Source: Mortierella alpina
Taxonomy: Eukaryota; Mortierellomycota; Mortierellomycetes; Mortierellales; Mortierellaceae
Length of the DNA stretch: 64,000 nucleotides
Reading direction: 5' to 3'
NCBI GenBank assembly: GCA_029449245.1
Contig: JANATF010000003.1
Span: 620,001-684,000 of the forward strand
The position numbers and the translations under genes are program-made. Shown here piece by piece: positions 11,260 to 22,374 of the stretch. Position 1 is the first letter of the stretch; the number at the start of each line of letters is the position of its first letter. The notes below the pieces were generated by a model, which was not told the origin of the DNA, searched no databases, and saw only the letters and a list, made by a program, of their open reading frames with translations.

Positions 11260-12473
11260 GTCCTGTCTCGGTTCATAATAAACCATGAGTGAACAGAAAT
11301 GAGATACGTAGGGGGTATGGGAAAGAGTCATGACGCGGTGGCGATGGAATGATGAGACGACGCCGCTTGAGCAGTAACTCGGATATGGTCAAGCTGTTCA
11401 TTACAAGCGTGAAAAAGGAAAAAAAGGGTATAAGAAGTGTAAAAGGTTCCAGACTAGGGTTCAAAAGAAAGGGCCTGGGCACGATTATGCATGTACAGGT
11501 GGCTAATGGGACATAGGTATGTGTAGCAGGTCCGATAAGTCTAAGACTTGTGCAAGAACAAAAGCAGCGGAACATACGTAGCTGAAAGAGGATATATGCA
11601 CAGCACATGGACGAAGACGTGTCACTGTGTTGCTACCCGATATCATAATCAGCAGCTGAAGAAGCTAGGAGAAATGCCGTGACGAGGTCCTACGATTATC
11701 TTGCGACTCATGAATGAGTACATACTGTACAGGGGAGGATATATGCAACGTGCATGAATAAGAATGGGGGATGGTGGGCAATGGATTGAATGGGTCAGCG
11801 CAGTGCATTACGCATGAACAAGAGGAGGGAACGGCACTGGACAGCCAAAAGAGCGACAATCGTACGACAATGTCCAAGACCTCGCACAGATACAACAATG
11901 CCCACCCCTCCACATATCAGCGAACTATACGACGATCTTGCAATCCCGTTGTAAGTATGCCTCTTGTCACCCTTTCCACCGGAGATCACAAATGTCATCC
12001 GCTTTTGATTCATCCTGAGTATGTACGGTTCATACCAATCCATAGTGCTTTGGGATTTGGGAATGTGGTGCCTGGCCTGAGCGCGGTGTTCCACAATAAG
12101 GATGAGAATACATTTGTTTGGTGTCCACGATCCACTGTGTGATGAATTCACACACCTCAATGGCAGCTGGAGGCAGATCCTCATTTTCTAGATCGTAGAG
12201 ACACGATGCCATACTTCTTAGCTCTCTCTTCTTCCCTCTCATCCGTAACTCCACCTAGTCCATAAAGATTACCCCGTCGAAATTGCACGTCTTGTCCAAG
12301 ATGTCCACTCTTGCCCCCCCCCATAGCGCAATATGGTTTGACTCGAGATATTCCAAAAAGGATGGCTACGCGACAGGTGTTTTGAAACGCTCGGTGAGCC
12401 CTGTCTGTGAATCGCCCAATCGGTCAGAACGGGTGAGCTGGAATGGACGGTGGGATAAACTGGACTCTTGCCC
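11260..12473. other. Intergenic stretch without a supported gene
   Basis: Open frames here are short and have no domain, signal peptide or splice support. A microsatellite-free AT-balanced sequence; nothing further seen before the TATA box at 12474. Confidence 0.55.
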
Positions 12474-12482
12474 CTATAAAAT
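12474..12482 (+). promoter_or_regulatory. TATA box of the hydrophobin-like gene
   Basis: CTATAAAAT lies about 215 bp before the ATG and is followed by a C/A-rich, CT-rich leader of the same style as other TATA genes in this window. Confidence 0.6.
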
Positions 12483-12692
12483 CAACCTATCTTTCTCACC
12501 CAGCGCTATTTACACTCATCAGCAAATTACACCTCCCAGACACGCAAGCTCCTCCAACAAAACTCTCAGCAAGACAAAACAATTGCTACAACAGCTAAAT
12601 ATTTGCTCTCCCTCGTCCCATCGACAGTTTCAATTCCAAGTTCCTCAGCCCTCGGCTTAACTTATCTTCCAAGTCGCAAGTCGCTTACTACC

Positions 12693-12944
12693 ATGTTTGC
12701 AAACACTTTCTATGTCTTGTCAGCCATCCTCTTCGGTTTGGTCCTCCTGGCACAGGTTGATGCCTTGAAGTGCGCCCAAGGGTCCGTTCTATTTTGTTGT
12801 GATACCGTGCGCAGTGATGGCATGGGCCTCGATTGCGCCCAGAAGCCACTCGGCGGGGGGGCCTGTGAGCGCGAGAAGATTTGCTGTGGCTCCGTCAGCG
12901 TCGAAGGCGTAGGTGAAGCGTGCTCCGACCCCACCTTTGAGTAG
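12693..12944 (+). CDS. Secreted 83-aa protein with hydrophobin-like 8-Cys pattern
   Basis: A clear signal peptide (about residues 1-24, cleavage likely before LKC) is followed by a 59-residue mature part with exactly eight cysteines in the order C-CC-C-C-CC-C. The gaps are 7, 11, 9, 5 and 11 residues. Hydrophobins show this order with comparable gaps: the first and fourth fit class I ranges, the second fits class II. The usual long hydrophobic loop between Cys3 and Cys4 is short here, and the protein is Gly-rich and only mildly hydrophobic. Hydrophobins coat hyphae and spores at air-water interfaces; whether this one does is unknown. The ATG has an ACTACC context and the mRNA leader is CT-rich. 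Another possibility is an unrelated small secreted protein that converged on this cysteine order. Confidence 0.68.
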   Translation: MFANTFYVLSAILFGLVLLAQVDALKCAQGSVLFCCDTVRSDGMGLDCAQKPLGGGACEREKICCGSVSVEGVGEACSDPTFE

Positions 12945-12951
12945 TTTTACA

Positions 12952-12972
12952 TCTCTCTCTCTCTCTCTCTCT
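12952..12972. repeat. (TC)n microsatellite
   Basis: About ten TC units directly after the stop codon of the hydrophobin-like gene, in its 3' UTR. Confidence 0.9.
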
Positions 12973-13236
12973 TTTTCTCTCCAGAACTGTCAACATGGTT
13001 GAATAAAACAGTCGCTTTCTTTTCATTAATCCCGTCTTCGAAGCAGGGAGCTCCATCCAGTGTGGGCTGCAGACCTGCTAGCCAGATTTCACTTGGTCTA
13101 GTCCCCAAACGATGGAATGTGAGAGATCGGTTACAGCAGAGAACTGCAAGCACCCTGGGTCATAGATGATGGCGATACTTAAGATTCATTTGACACGCTC
13201 TTGTGAGAACGATTTATGCTATGGATCTACATCTGT

Positions 13237-16200
13237 CTACAAGCTCCCGACAAACAAGGAGGCTGCGCCCTTTAGCGCCATAAACATGTCGATTTTCTCG
13301 CGCACCTGTTCCGAGTAAGGCGGAGGGGGAGGCATTCTGGAAGTATCGGACCCATAGCCTCCTCGACGCGTAAATGTCGATCGCAGTGTCTCACGATTCA
13401 ACTCGATGGGCTCATCCTCTTCATCCTGTTCAGATTCATTCTCGGACTCGACGTACGCGCATGATGTGGACGACGACGACGATGACGAGGATGACATTGA
13501 AGAATGCAAAGTGCGCGACATAGAAGGCGTTCCTCTTTCAGACCCCCGCTCGTTATAGTCCTCATCGCTATCCTTTTGATCGTCTTCAGAATCTGAAGAA
13601 AGCGAGTCGGTCTCAACCTCACAAGTGCGCCGCCTTGTCTTGCCCGCTGATTCCGCCTTCACTGTGTTTTTCACGTCTCTCTCTGCCATGCCTTGCTTTG
13701 AACCTTTGCCATTGATTTCCAGCTGCTTGCCCTTCCGGGATTGTGTCTTTGCCTGCCCTTCCTGCGGGTTGCTAGATCTTGGTCCTGAATTGGCCTCCAC
13801 TGCTGCTGCTGCTGCCGCCCGTGCGCTGGCATATCCAGGGGTCTCCTTGTAAGCGATTCCAGCCTTGACAAGGCCAGTGAGTGTCGCGAAAACTGTCTCG
13901 GTCACGGCCTCGTGAATCGCATACTGCTCATCCAGCTCAATGGCCTTCTCGATTGATTGCTTCGACAGTTCCCAAGCCTTGTCCTGCAAATGGAAGCGTT
14001 CATCGACCTTGTTAAAGATGGTGCGCGAGGTCCGGAGACAAGACTTGACCACGTCTGGGATAGGGGATTGCTTTAGTCGGATTGCAGACTGAACTGCGGT
14101 CGAGATGATGGTGTCGCCAAGGCCACCAGGGTTGCCATTGTTATTACTGTTTGCCATATCATATTGGCCCTCGGATTCGTGGAAGTGGTGGTGTGCGCGG
14201 CGGTAGCGACGTGAGCGCGAAGAGCGCTTTGTGACCTTGGAAGTGTGAGGATGAGAAGACAAGCCAGAGAATTCGGAGGACGGAGACGTGGTGCCTTTGG
14301 ATGCCTTTCGATCAACCGCCGCCTTTTGCTTCTCCTTCTCCTCCTGCTGCTGCTTTTGTTGCTTTCGTAGTGCTTGCTGCTGTTGCTGCAGTTGCAGTTT
14401 GGCCTGCTGATTTCGTTTAAGCACCCTCTGGGCACGCTTCTGTGTCTGAAGCTGCAGGTCAGGCACGAGAGAGGTTTGTTGTTGGATCAGCAATGTAGAC
14501 TGATCAAAGTGCTGGCGATGTCTTCGGCGGCGGCGTCGGCGCAGTCTCTTGGAGTTGTCGCTATAGTCCGCACTACACTGCTCGAGTTGGTCATCAACAA
14601 AATCCCGGAGCTGAGTCTCAAAGGCTTCACGACGGAGAGGATCACAGGTCTCGACTATGGCATGAAGGTTGGAAGAGGTGGAACACAGTGTGAGGATCTG
14701 TCTCTCTTGAGAAACATGTATATACATGTGAAAAGACCGTATACGCCGACTTACAAGGGAGGGCATGCAACAGTGTGTTGATGGCTGCAAGATAGAGCTC
14801 GAAAGCATCGTCACCGGCCTCATCGTCAATCGTCTTGGACAGCTCCTCCTTCTGGAGTGCCAAGACCGAGAGTGTCATGGCGTGGTGAATCAATTTTTTG
14901 TTCAGCTTGCGGTAGGGCACGTCCTCAGGCTGGATCAGTTTTTTGGGGTCCACGCCTCCAGTTAATGCATGCAGGGAGATCCCTCGCTCTAAAGCCTTCG
15001 TGGCAATATATGAAAGGGTCGAGTCCATCACCGGATGGTTCAATATCCTGCCGGCAACCGGGATTGAGCCCAGCTGCTCCTTTGACGGGATGAGTCCAGT
15101 ACCGACAGACGTTACCGAGTGGACAACGCTGCGCGCAGCCTGGAAAGTCATCATTGGCGACGGTCGCGGGATGGTGGGCATCATGGCTCGGGACCTGCCA
15201 TGCCATGCGGAAAGAAATGCGGTGGCAGATGCGCGTGCGCCGACTGCGGGAGGAGGAGATGCGGAAGGGAGCGTAGATGTGGCAGTTAAAACAGGAGTGG
15301 CCATAGGGGATGAGGGAGGGGACGGTGGCAGTTCAATTGCTGCTTTCATAGGTGAGGCCGTGGCGAACTTTTCCTGTGGTACCCAAGGTGGAGTTGGCAC
15401 AGAGGAGTCAACAGGTTCGCTAGAATCTCTTGACGCAATGGCGTGGAGGGCAGGGGACGGAGGAGGTGATATTGGTGGCTGTTGTCGAGCTGAGAGATGA
15501 ACCTCTTTAACCAGGTCCGGGGCGATCGCTTCGTTGTTGATAGAAACTGGAGGGAGGATAGTTGATATGCCCTGGGTCACTTCCTCCATTTCTGGGCCAT
15601 CTTGTTGGTCCGAGTCTTCCTCAGCTTCCTCCTTGGCTTTATCCTCGTTGTCTGCGCCATCGTCGTTGTCACTGCCTTCTTCCTCCTCAGCAGCAAGTGC
15701 TTCTATGGGTATATTAGAGGTCGAAGACAGAGGCGCTTGAGGCGCGCCAGCAGATGCAGGCTTGACGAATGCTGGCGGACGAATGGCAGACGGCAAGGAT
15801 GCAGACCGCGTATGTCGCAGAAGGGATGCCCTGGGATGGCTGATCATGGTGGTGGCTCGGACAGCATCCGCGGATGAGGGTGTGAGGATCATGGCTCGAC
15901 CATCCAGCGAATACCTTTCAGATCTTGTAGTTACCTTCGTCGAGTCGATCGCTATATGAACAGTGGGCAGTGAACTTTGACGCCAAAGTGGTAACCGATG
16001 TGGGCTTTCCTTCACAGCATGAGTTTCTGAGAGAGGCATACTATGGATGCTATGTCGGTCGAGCCCGGCGCGACCAGCGTCCGTACTATTGGTGTTATCG
16101 CTGTCGTAGGATGCACAGCTGGGCGTATTGTCGAGCTCCGGCAGGATCGCCTGAGGGTTGTTTCGAGGTTTAGTCGCGGTGGATGCAGAGAAAGTTTGGC

Positions 16201-16378
16201 TGGCAGCAAGATCGTGGACGATCTTTGTCTGAGAGTCGTTTGTGGCAACGGTTGATGCATGGGGAGGATGGGGAATTCCTTGCGCGTGCTTGTGCGACGG
16301 GGCCGCAGGGCTGGTTTGCACCACGGCTTGGACGTTGTTGTTGACCCTTCGCTGTAGGAACCCTGAGAATGGATTCAT
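13237..16378 (-). CDS. Large MIT-like domain protein
   Basis: Two exons, 16378-14755 and 14654-13237, give 1013 residues. The donor is GTAAGT at 14754; the acceptor CATGCCATAG at 14655 is the only nearby one that keeps the frame without a stop. The join completes a helical region of about 75 residues (HHAMTLSVLALQKEEL, then FELYLAAINTLLHALP and ETCDPLRREAFETQL) that resembles the three-helix MIT (microtubule-interacting and trafficking) domain, including its DP-RR stretch before the last helix. MIT domains bind ESCRT-III tails. The N-terminal half is long, Pro/Ser-rich and acidic; after the MIT region come Arg-rich and Gln-rich coiled segments, a conserved-looking helical block (VQSAIRLKQSP through VKAGIAYKETPGY) and an acidic Ser-rich tail. 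No other domain recognised. It is convergent with the hydrophobin-like gene. Confidence 0.7.
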
Positions 16379-19300
16379 TCTTTGCGCTTGTTACGTGGTA
16401 CTATACTATTGTATTGTTTGACAAAAGAGGGGGTTCAAATCACGGACGAAGAGACGTTAGAGTCGTACACAGAGTGCACTAGGAAAAGGAGTTGCAGCGA
16501 GAACCGGCAGCTGAAAATTGGACACAAGGCAAAGAGGGGGTGCGTATACAGGAGCGGTTGTGCTTCGCCTGCAATGACGAGATGTCATGGGCAAGGGTGG
16601 AGATGCAGGGAACGAGGCTGATTGGAATCTAGCTTGGCTAGACCAGATGGGTGGTTGCCCACAGCAGGAACAGCGGAATGCACACCCACATACCGATGGG
16701 CAATGAGGCCCGTCTTTGTCTGGGGGGAATGAGAAGCGACTGGTAATGCAGGGGACAGGTGTGCTGGCGGGTGTAGCGGAAGGGCCTGTGCAGGCAGAAA
16801 GAGTAGCTGTGTCGATGAAGAAAACAGAGTGTGCCGAAAATCAGGGGGCGATCGGGTGGTTTAAGTACCGGTGAGCACAGACATATGAAAAGGGCGAATG
16901 TGAATCACCCTCTGCAAGATACACAAGGTTTTCGGGTCTGGAAGGACAGCGATAGAGAACAGCACGAGAGTGCCGCCCATTGCATACCCATGCCTATCTG
17001 CCACGTCGTGCCTCAGCCAGTGTGCATGCTCACATACATCCTCTCTCGGCCATCGAGCACGCCCTCGTGCTTGCTTGCACTCAACACGCCTCGCTCTTCA
17101 CGCAAAAACTGGTGATATTTCTGGAACATACCGAGCTTCCCTCATCCCCATACCTTACATTGACATGCAGCAAGCAAAAACACGGTCTATTACCAACGCA
17201 TTCATGAGTACCCATAAACACCGCTGACCCCAGCGCTTTTATTCTCGAAGCGTTGATTCTTAATGGCTTGCACTTATACTGGAAGTATTACCACCCTGAG
17301 GAGTAAAACCAGGCGTGGGAGGAGAGTTACACTCAGTGGCCGTATTCATGGGGTTGTTGGAGGGCGATAAGCAATGCGTCTTATGCACGACGGTCTGCAT
17401 CCCCATGAGATTGCACTCTTGAAGCTCATGCTAGTCCATAGTCATCCAAGAAACGCATTCAATCTTTCTCTCACGCGCAGGCATCATATGCATAGAGCTT
17501 TGCATTGTCACTATGCAGCATGAGAATCAGGCGCAATGTAAAGCGACAGGTCGGCGTGCTCGTTTTACAGGCTGTTACGCTTCCCAGTGCCTCCTACACA
17601 TTTCTCGCTCCCATAAAGGGCGGACGCGTTAGCAAAAGATCTCTGGAGAAATATATGGAACTACTGACGCTACCGTTTAGCATTGGTGTATCTGACGCTA
17701 GTCGGATCATGATCTGTGGAGAGATACTTCAAACAACGTTGTGAATAAAACAATTTGCCAACCTACGCATGCTGACCAAGACGTAATGGTAGTACCACTT
17801 ATTTGCATTTTGCTCAAAATAACCTGCCCCAAGAACTCGTTTCTGTCTTGGCGTGATGTTAGGCTGCAACTGGCAACCAGCTAGGTTCATAAGGAACATT
17901 TGACATGCTCATTTCTTTGATAGGCTAGCAGCTGTCTTTCAAGTAGTGATTTGGCTGTGCCAGTTCAGGCGCTTTTTCTCTTGTTTGGAAAATGCATTGA
18001 CCAGTTTTGCAGATCAAAACAAAAGCTGGCTAGTCTGACTTCATACCGCACTTGATCAGAAGATGCTTGGAGTAATAACTCTGTGGTGTATTCAAGCGAT
18101 CGCTCTCTCGGGAAGAGCTGGCCTTGAATCGCGCCTGCAGACTCGTCGACTGCAATTGCTCTTTGGTTTGCTCTTGGTGGGGGAGTAATAAATCTCGCGT
18201 TGGCATGCTGGCATGTGAAAGAGGTCGAAGCTTGTAGAGAGGACAGTTGTTTCCTGTACGTCACCTAGTTGCCGTCTCTCGTCTGTCTATTTCTGGAGCG
18301 ACCAATTTGGACGATTTCGTCCCCATGCCAGAGAGATCGATCAAAGCCGATGGATACGAACCTTCTGATCGAACCAAATAAGCATTTTGCTGTGTGGATG
18401 AACGATTTGCCTCCCCCTGCCCCTGAACTGTTCACGGTTGCCGAAACTCTGCTCGCGTATATTTCTTCGCCATATTCACAGAACATCTCGCCTTTACTAA
18501 GCGACCCCTTTGTCATCCACGGTAGAAAAAACCAGTTACTGTCTCTTCTTGCAACGGAACTAAGCATTTCCCGCCGCACTCACCGATCTGTCCATCGAGT
18601 ACTGCGCTCGTAGCCGATCGATGCTCCCGTTCAATTCTCCGAGAATTGATGGCTCACTAAGAGCAAGACTATCTAATATGAGGCGCCTTGCATGTCTCTC
18701 GAAGGTTGAAATATGAAAATATGAAAATGGGCGCCCGTCTCAGGTGGTTGCTCAGCTCCAGAGGTTTCCTTGTGAGGAGTGAGGATAGTACTAGACTGTT
18801 GTGGTCTACGAGCGACATGAACGGTACACGCAGGTTGAGACGACTGCCTTCATTCTGTGCTAGAGTGATAATCACTAATGGTTTGGCCACAGAGTGCTTT
18901 GATGGCTCACACAGTCTCAAAGAGACGAAAGATGAACAGCTAATAAGGAGAACCTGCGAGCGGCTGTCAAGGCAGGTGAATCTATGAGGGGGACGATACA
19001 TGTGCCTGGAAATACGAGGGGAATGATGGGTTGTTGACGGGAAGGTTGGATAATGGTATAGCCACCAGAAGTGCGCCAATTGCTATGTCGGCAATGGATA
19101 TTTGACTTACCGAGGTCGGTGAGAGGTCGGTGAGAGGTCTCTCTGGTAGACGGCTTTGATCGGACAGAACTCAATAAGGGGCATTTCAATTGAGCTCGAA
19201 ATTTCATTGTCAGAGTGCTTATTCGGATTAAGATGGCTCTTGCAGGGGGTGGGCATCGCTGCCTCAACGGGCGTGCGGGGCTGAAAACTGCTGCAAACTC

Positions 19301-19412
19301 AGCAGCCAGATACCTGACAAACACGCCCGATGATGTCGACGTGAGCCTCCAAAATCAGCCGTTCTGATAAAGCGCCGGGAAACTAACTGCCGGACGAGGG
19401 CCGCACGCAAAA
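16379..19412. other. 3-kb stretch with no supported gene
   Basis: The left end is the promoter side of the MIT-like gene. Frames at 16831-17115, 17505-17744 and 18269-18613 (plus) or 17965-18579 and 18669-19079 (minus) are short, overlap each other, and show no domain or splice pattern. A near-tandem GGTCGGTGAGA doublet lies at 19115-19140. A decayed gene cannot be ruled out at 18270-18610. Confidence 0.5.
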
Positions 19413-19421
19413 CATATAAAT
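19413..19421 (+). promoter_or_regulatory. TATA box of the DUF3533 gene
   Basis: CATATAAAT precedes a 200-nt, strongly CT/CA-rich leader that ends in CTTCATC-ATG at 19641. Confidence 0.6.
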
Positions 19422-19640
19422 GTCTCTCGTTTCTTCCCACCATCGACTTTCCCTCCTCTTTCATATTTACCTATACTCCTCTTGACCTTTGTAACACAAC
19501 CGCCTTGTCTTGTTCACTATCGCACACTCCAGTGTAACACACACCATCTTTCTTCTCCTCGCTCTCACCACTCCCCCCCTTGTCTCTCCACAACAGATCA
19601 CTTATTGATATACCCGCTTCTGTTATCCATCCTCTTCATC

Positions 19641-21335
19641 ATGCCCGAACAGGATTCACAGCCTCCACAGTCCTTCACAATGACGCCACTTGAAAAAGAA
19701 CCAGTATCTGTTGCTGATGAGACCGAAGACCACGGTGTTCGCTCCTCAGCCTCCTCTACAACACCTGTCCACCAAAGTTCAATCGAAAACATCGAAGTTC
19801 CTCCCAAGCAGAGCGTTCGCGACTCCTTCCCTCAGTTTTTTGTTCTCCCTCACTTGCTGAAGAAGAATGCTTGGATTCTTCTGATGGCAACTTCGTTCGT
19901 CATGATTGTCTACATCTGGTTGTATCTCGGTGCTCTCTGGTCTCCTCTTACCAGAGTGAAGAACGTTGAGATTGTCTTGTACAACGCCGACACAGGATTC
20001 GACTACTCTCAGACACCTCCCCAGCTCGCACAGCTTTTCCAGACCATCACGAAGAACTCTTCCCTCGGCTCGCTCATCGAAAACCAGATCATGGATCCTG
20101 AAGGTCAGCTCAACCACATCGTCTCCTGGATCGACAAGTCTCAGGAACCCGGCTGGGACCGCGAGTCTTTAGTCGATCACGTTGAAAAGGGCAAGACTTG
20201 GGGCTTGCTTTACATCCCCGCCAACTTCTCCAACAACTTCTTGACCTACGCTCCCTCGACCACCTCTGGACCTGCGACCGTCGCCAACTTGAAGGTAGTC
20301 GACATGGAGTACGTCTTTGACCAAGGACGCAGCTACGCCACGCATTCGATCGTGGAGAAGTATATGTCCAAGTCTTTGGATATCATGTCCAAGGCTTTTG
20401 AGAAGAACCTTTTGCTTTCGCCCGCCAACCAGACCTTGCTGCAAGTTATGCACCCGGTTCTCTGGGTCCAGGCCATCCATATGAGCGAGACCATCATGAA
20501 CCCCGTCCTGGTCTACGGTCAGAACTTTGCCACCTATGTTGTCGTAAGTATTTTATCTTCTCTGTGCACTCATTAAGCGTCATTGCGATTTCAATATGCA
20601 CATACTAACCATAACTCTTTCTTTTGCGCCTGTGATACAATTTAGTTCATTGTTCTCTACATTGGAAGCATGCTCGCTGTTTACAGTATTTGCAAGTACC
20701 TCCCCAATACCATTGAGACCGTCGGTGTCTTGACCTTTGGCCCCAACGATGAGGTCCCAATCAAGAAGGCTTCTCAGATTCCCAAGTTCCCTGCTATCCG
20801 CATCGTCCTTGCCCGCAATACTGTCGCCATGATGTTCTCCTTGCTGCACACTATCTTCATCTGGATGGTGCCCCAGCTCCTGCACGGCCATCAGATGTCT
20901 GAGCACTTCAATGCCGGAATAGCTTTTGCCTTCATCTGGTTCGTCGGCATTTCGTTCATCTCGATCCTGTTCCTACTTTCGCATCTCTTGACCGTTGATG
21001 GATTCCAAGGCCCCGCCACCATGTTGATGATCCTCATGTTCACCTCCTCGGGTGGTATCTTGGACTGGGCCGTCATGCCTGGATTCTTCCGTGTCGGAAT
21101 CGTCTTCCCCTTCACCTATGCAGTCAAGGGTCTGCGTACAATTTACTTTGGCAGTCTCCGCGAGGAGATGTGGATCAACTGGTTGGTCATTTTGGGATGG
21201 ATCATCATCCCTGGAGTGATCACCATGGTCATGGCTCGCTCAGAGATCCGCTTGAGACGCGAGAACATGCGCCGCGATGCCAGCATTCACCAGTCCTCGT
21301 GCAATCCTAGTCGTGCACCAAGCATCCAGGTGTAA
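19641..21335 (+). CDS. DUF3533 / SNG1-type membrane protein
   Basis: Two exons, 19641-20543 and 20646-21335, 530 residues, joined by a GTAAGT/TTTAG intron. A polar N-terminal tail of about 70 residues is followed by one membrane helix (NAWILLMATSFVMIVYIW), a large extra-membrane domain of about 200 residues that starts with 'NVEIVLYNADTG'-type sequence, and then five or six membrane segments in the C-terminal half, ending in a basic cytosolic tail. This is the layout of the fungal DUF3533 family, related to yeast SNG1 (nitrosoguanidine resistance) and to bacterial YhgE/Pip and ABC-2-type membrane domains. The family is linked to drug tolerance and lipid asymmetry in yeast; the substrate here is unknown. 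Start chosen for the CATC-ATG context and TATA spacing; an in-frame upstream frame lies in the leader. Confidence 0.87.
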
Positions 21336-22374
21336 ATTCCATGCCTGTTGTGCGCGCAAGTGACACACCGCATCCCAACAATCACCATTTGTAGATATAC
21401 CTACCCCTCGTCTCCTCCTTCAACCCAGCATTTCTATTACTTAGCATTCGCATTCAGTCATCTAATTTTAACCTATAAAACGCCTTTGACATCATTCGCG
21501 TAGTATCCATTCTGGTGGCGATGAGGTTCCTGAGAAAGTATGCTTGCGGAAATGTGCACTAGTGTTTCAGTTTGGCTGGTTCGAATCAGCCTGGGGTAAT
21601 TGAGCACAAAGACAGAATCAGTTTGCTGACAGCCGGCAACGACATCCACGTGCATCATATGCTGCGATGCACGCGGTTGTTTTCTCTGGTCCAAACTCAT
21701 CGAGATAGCTTCAACAAGGGGCAAATATTTCTAGCCGATGAGCGAAATTCGCAGAAATAGCAGAGCGGGGGGCAGAGAAGCAGTGAGGAACAAGAAGGGG
21801 CCGCCTATGCTGAGTGACTTAAAAAGGGGAGACGTATTGCGCGTTTGGTGGGAAGAAGGATACGAACGGAAGGTTCGCCCCCACTTCTCCTCGCCGGGGT
21901 ATGGTGTCACCTTCATGGGACCTCCTCAAATCTCGTTGGCGTGCTGAATCCGACAAGGTTGATTTGCTGCCCTGGATCACAGCGCATGAATAGTTCCTGA
22001 GCAAAACGTTAGCAACCTATCTTTGACGCGGCTGGCCAGCACGGAGAGCAGACGAACGGCCGAGAAGCTACGTGTAGCCGCCTGCGAACTGTATTCCAGC
22101 AATTGGTTGCCATTGCATTTTTTTGATTTCTTCGCTTGCTGCACTGCTTGAAGATCGAACCTCCTTCCAAATACATTATTCCGCGGTAGCTGCACATGTT
22201 CTTCTTTGCACATCGACTCTGTATGCGGTACCCTTGCATCCTCTCTCCATCGCACTTTTGATTTCCTCTCTTCTCATTCGACCATTCGTCCAGCATCCTA
22301 CATTACATTCGTTCGAAACTCGCCACGTCCCGGGAAACAAAGAAGACCAATAATTCACTACCTTGACAGTCCCG
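21336..22374. other. Intergenic region before the tetraspanin gene
   Basis: No gene supported. A GGCTG-GTTCGAAT-CAGCC hairpin near 21575-21592 resembles a tRNA T-arm but the rest of a tRNA is missing. The right part (22200-22370) is CT-rich and is probably the leader of the next gene. Confidence 0.5.

Noticed and set aside
14700-14710. CTCAAG as acceptor in the MIT-like gene
   Set aside because: It would create a TAG codon across the junction; CCATAG at 14655 gives an open frame and completes the helical region.
18265-18613. Overlapping frames on both strands in the gene-poor stretch
   Set aside because: Neither has a recognisable domain, signal peptide or intron; kept only as a possible relic.
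21560-21600. T-arm-like hairpin with GTTCGAAT
   Set aside because: Loop length is wrong and no matching acceptor, D or anticodon arm lies upstream.
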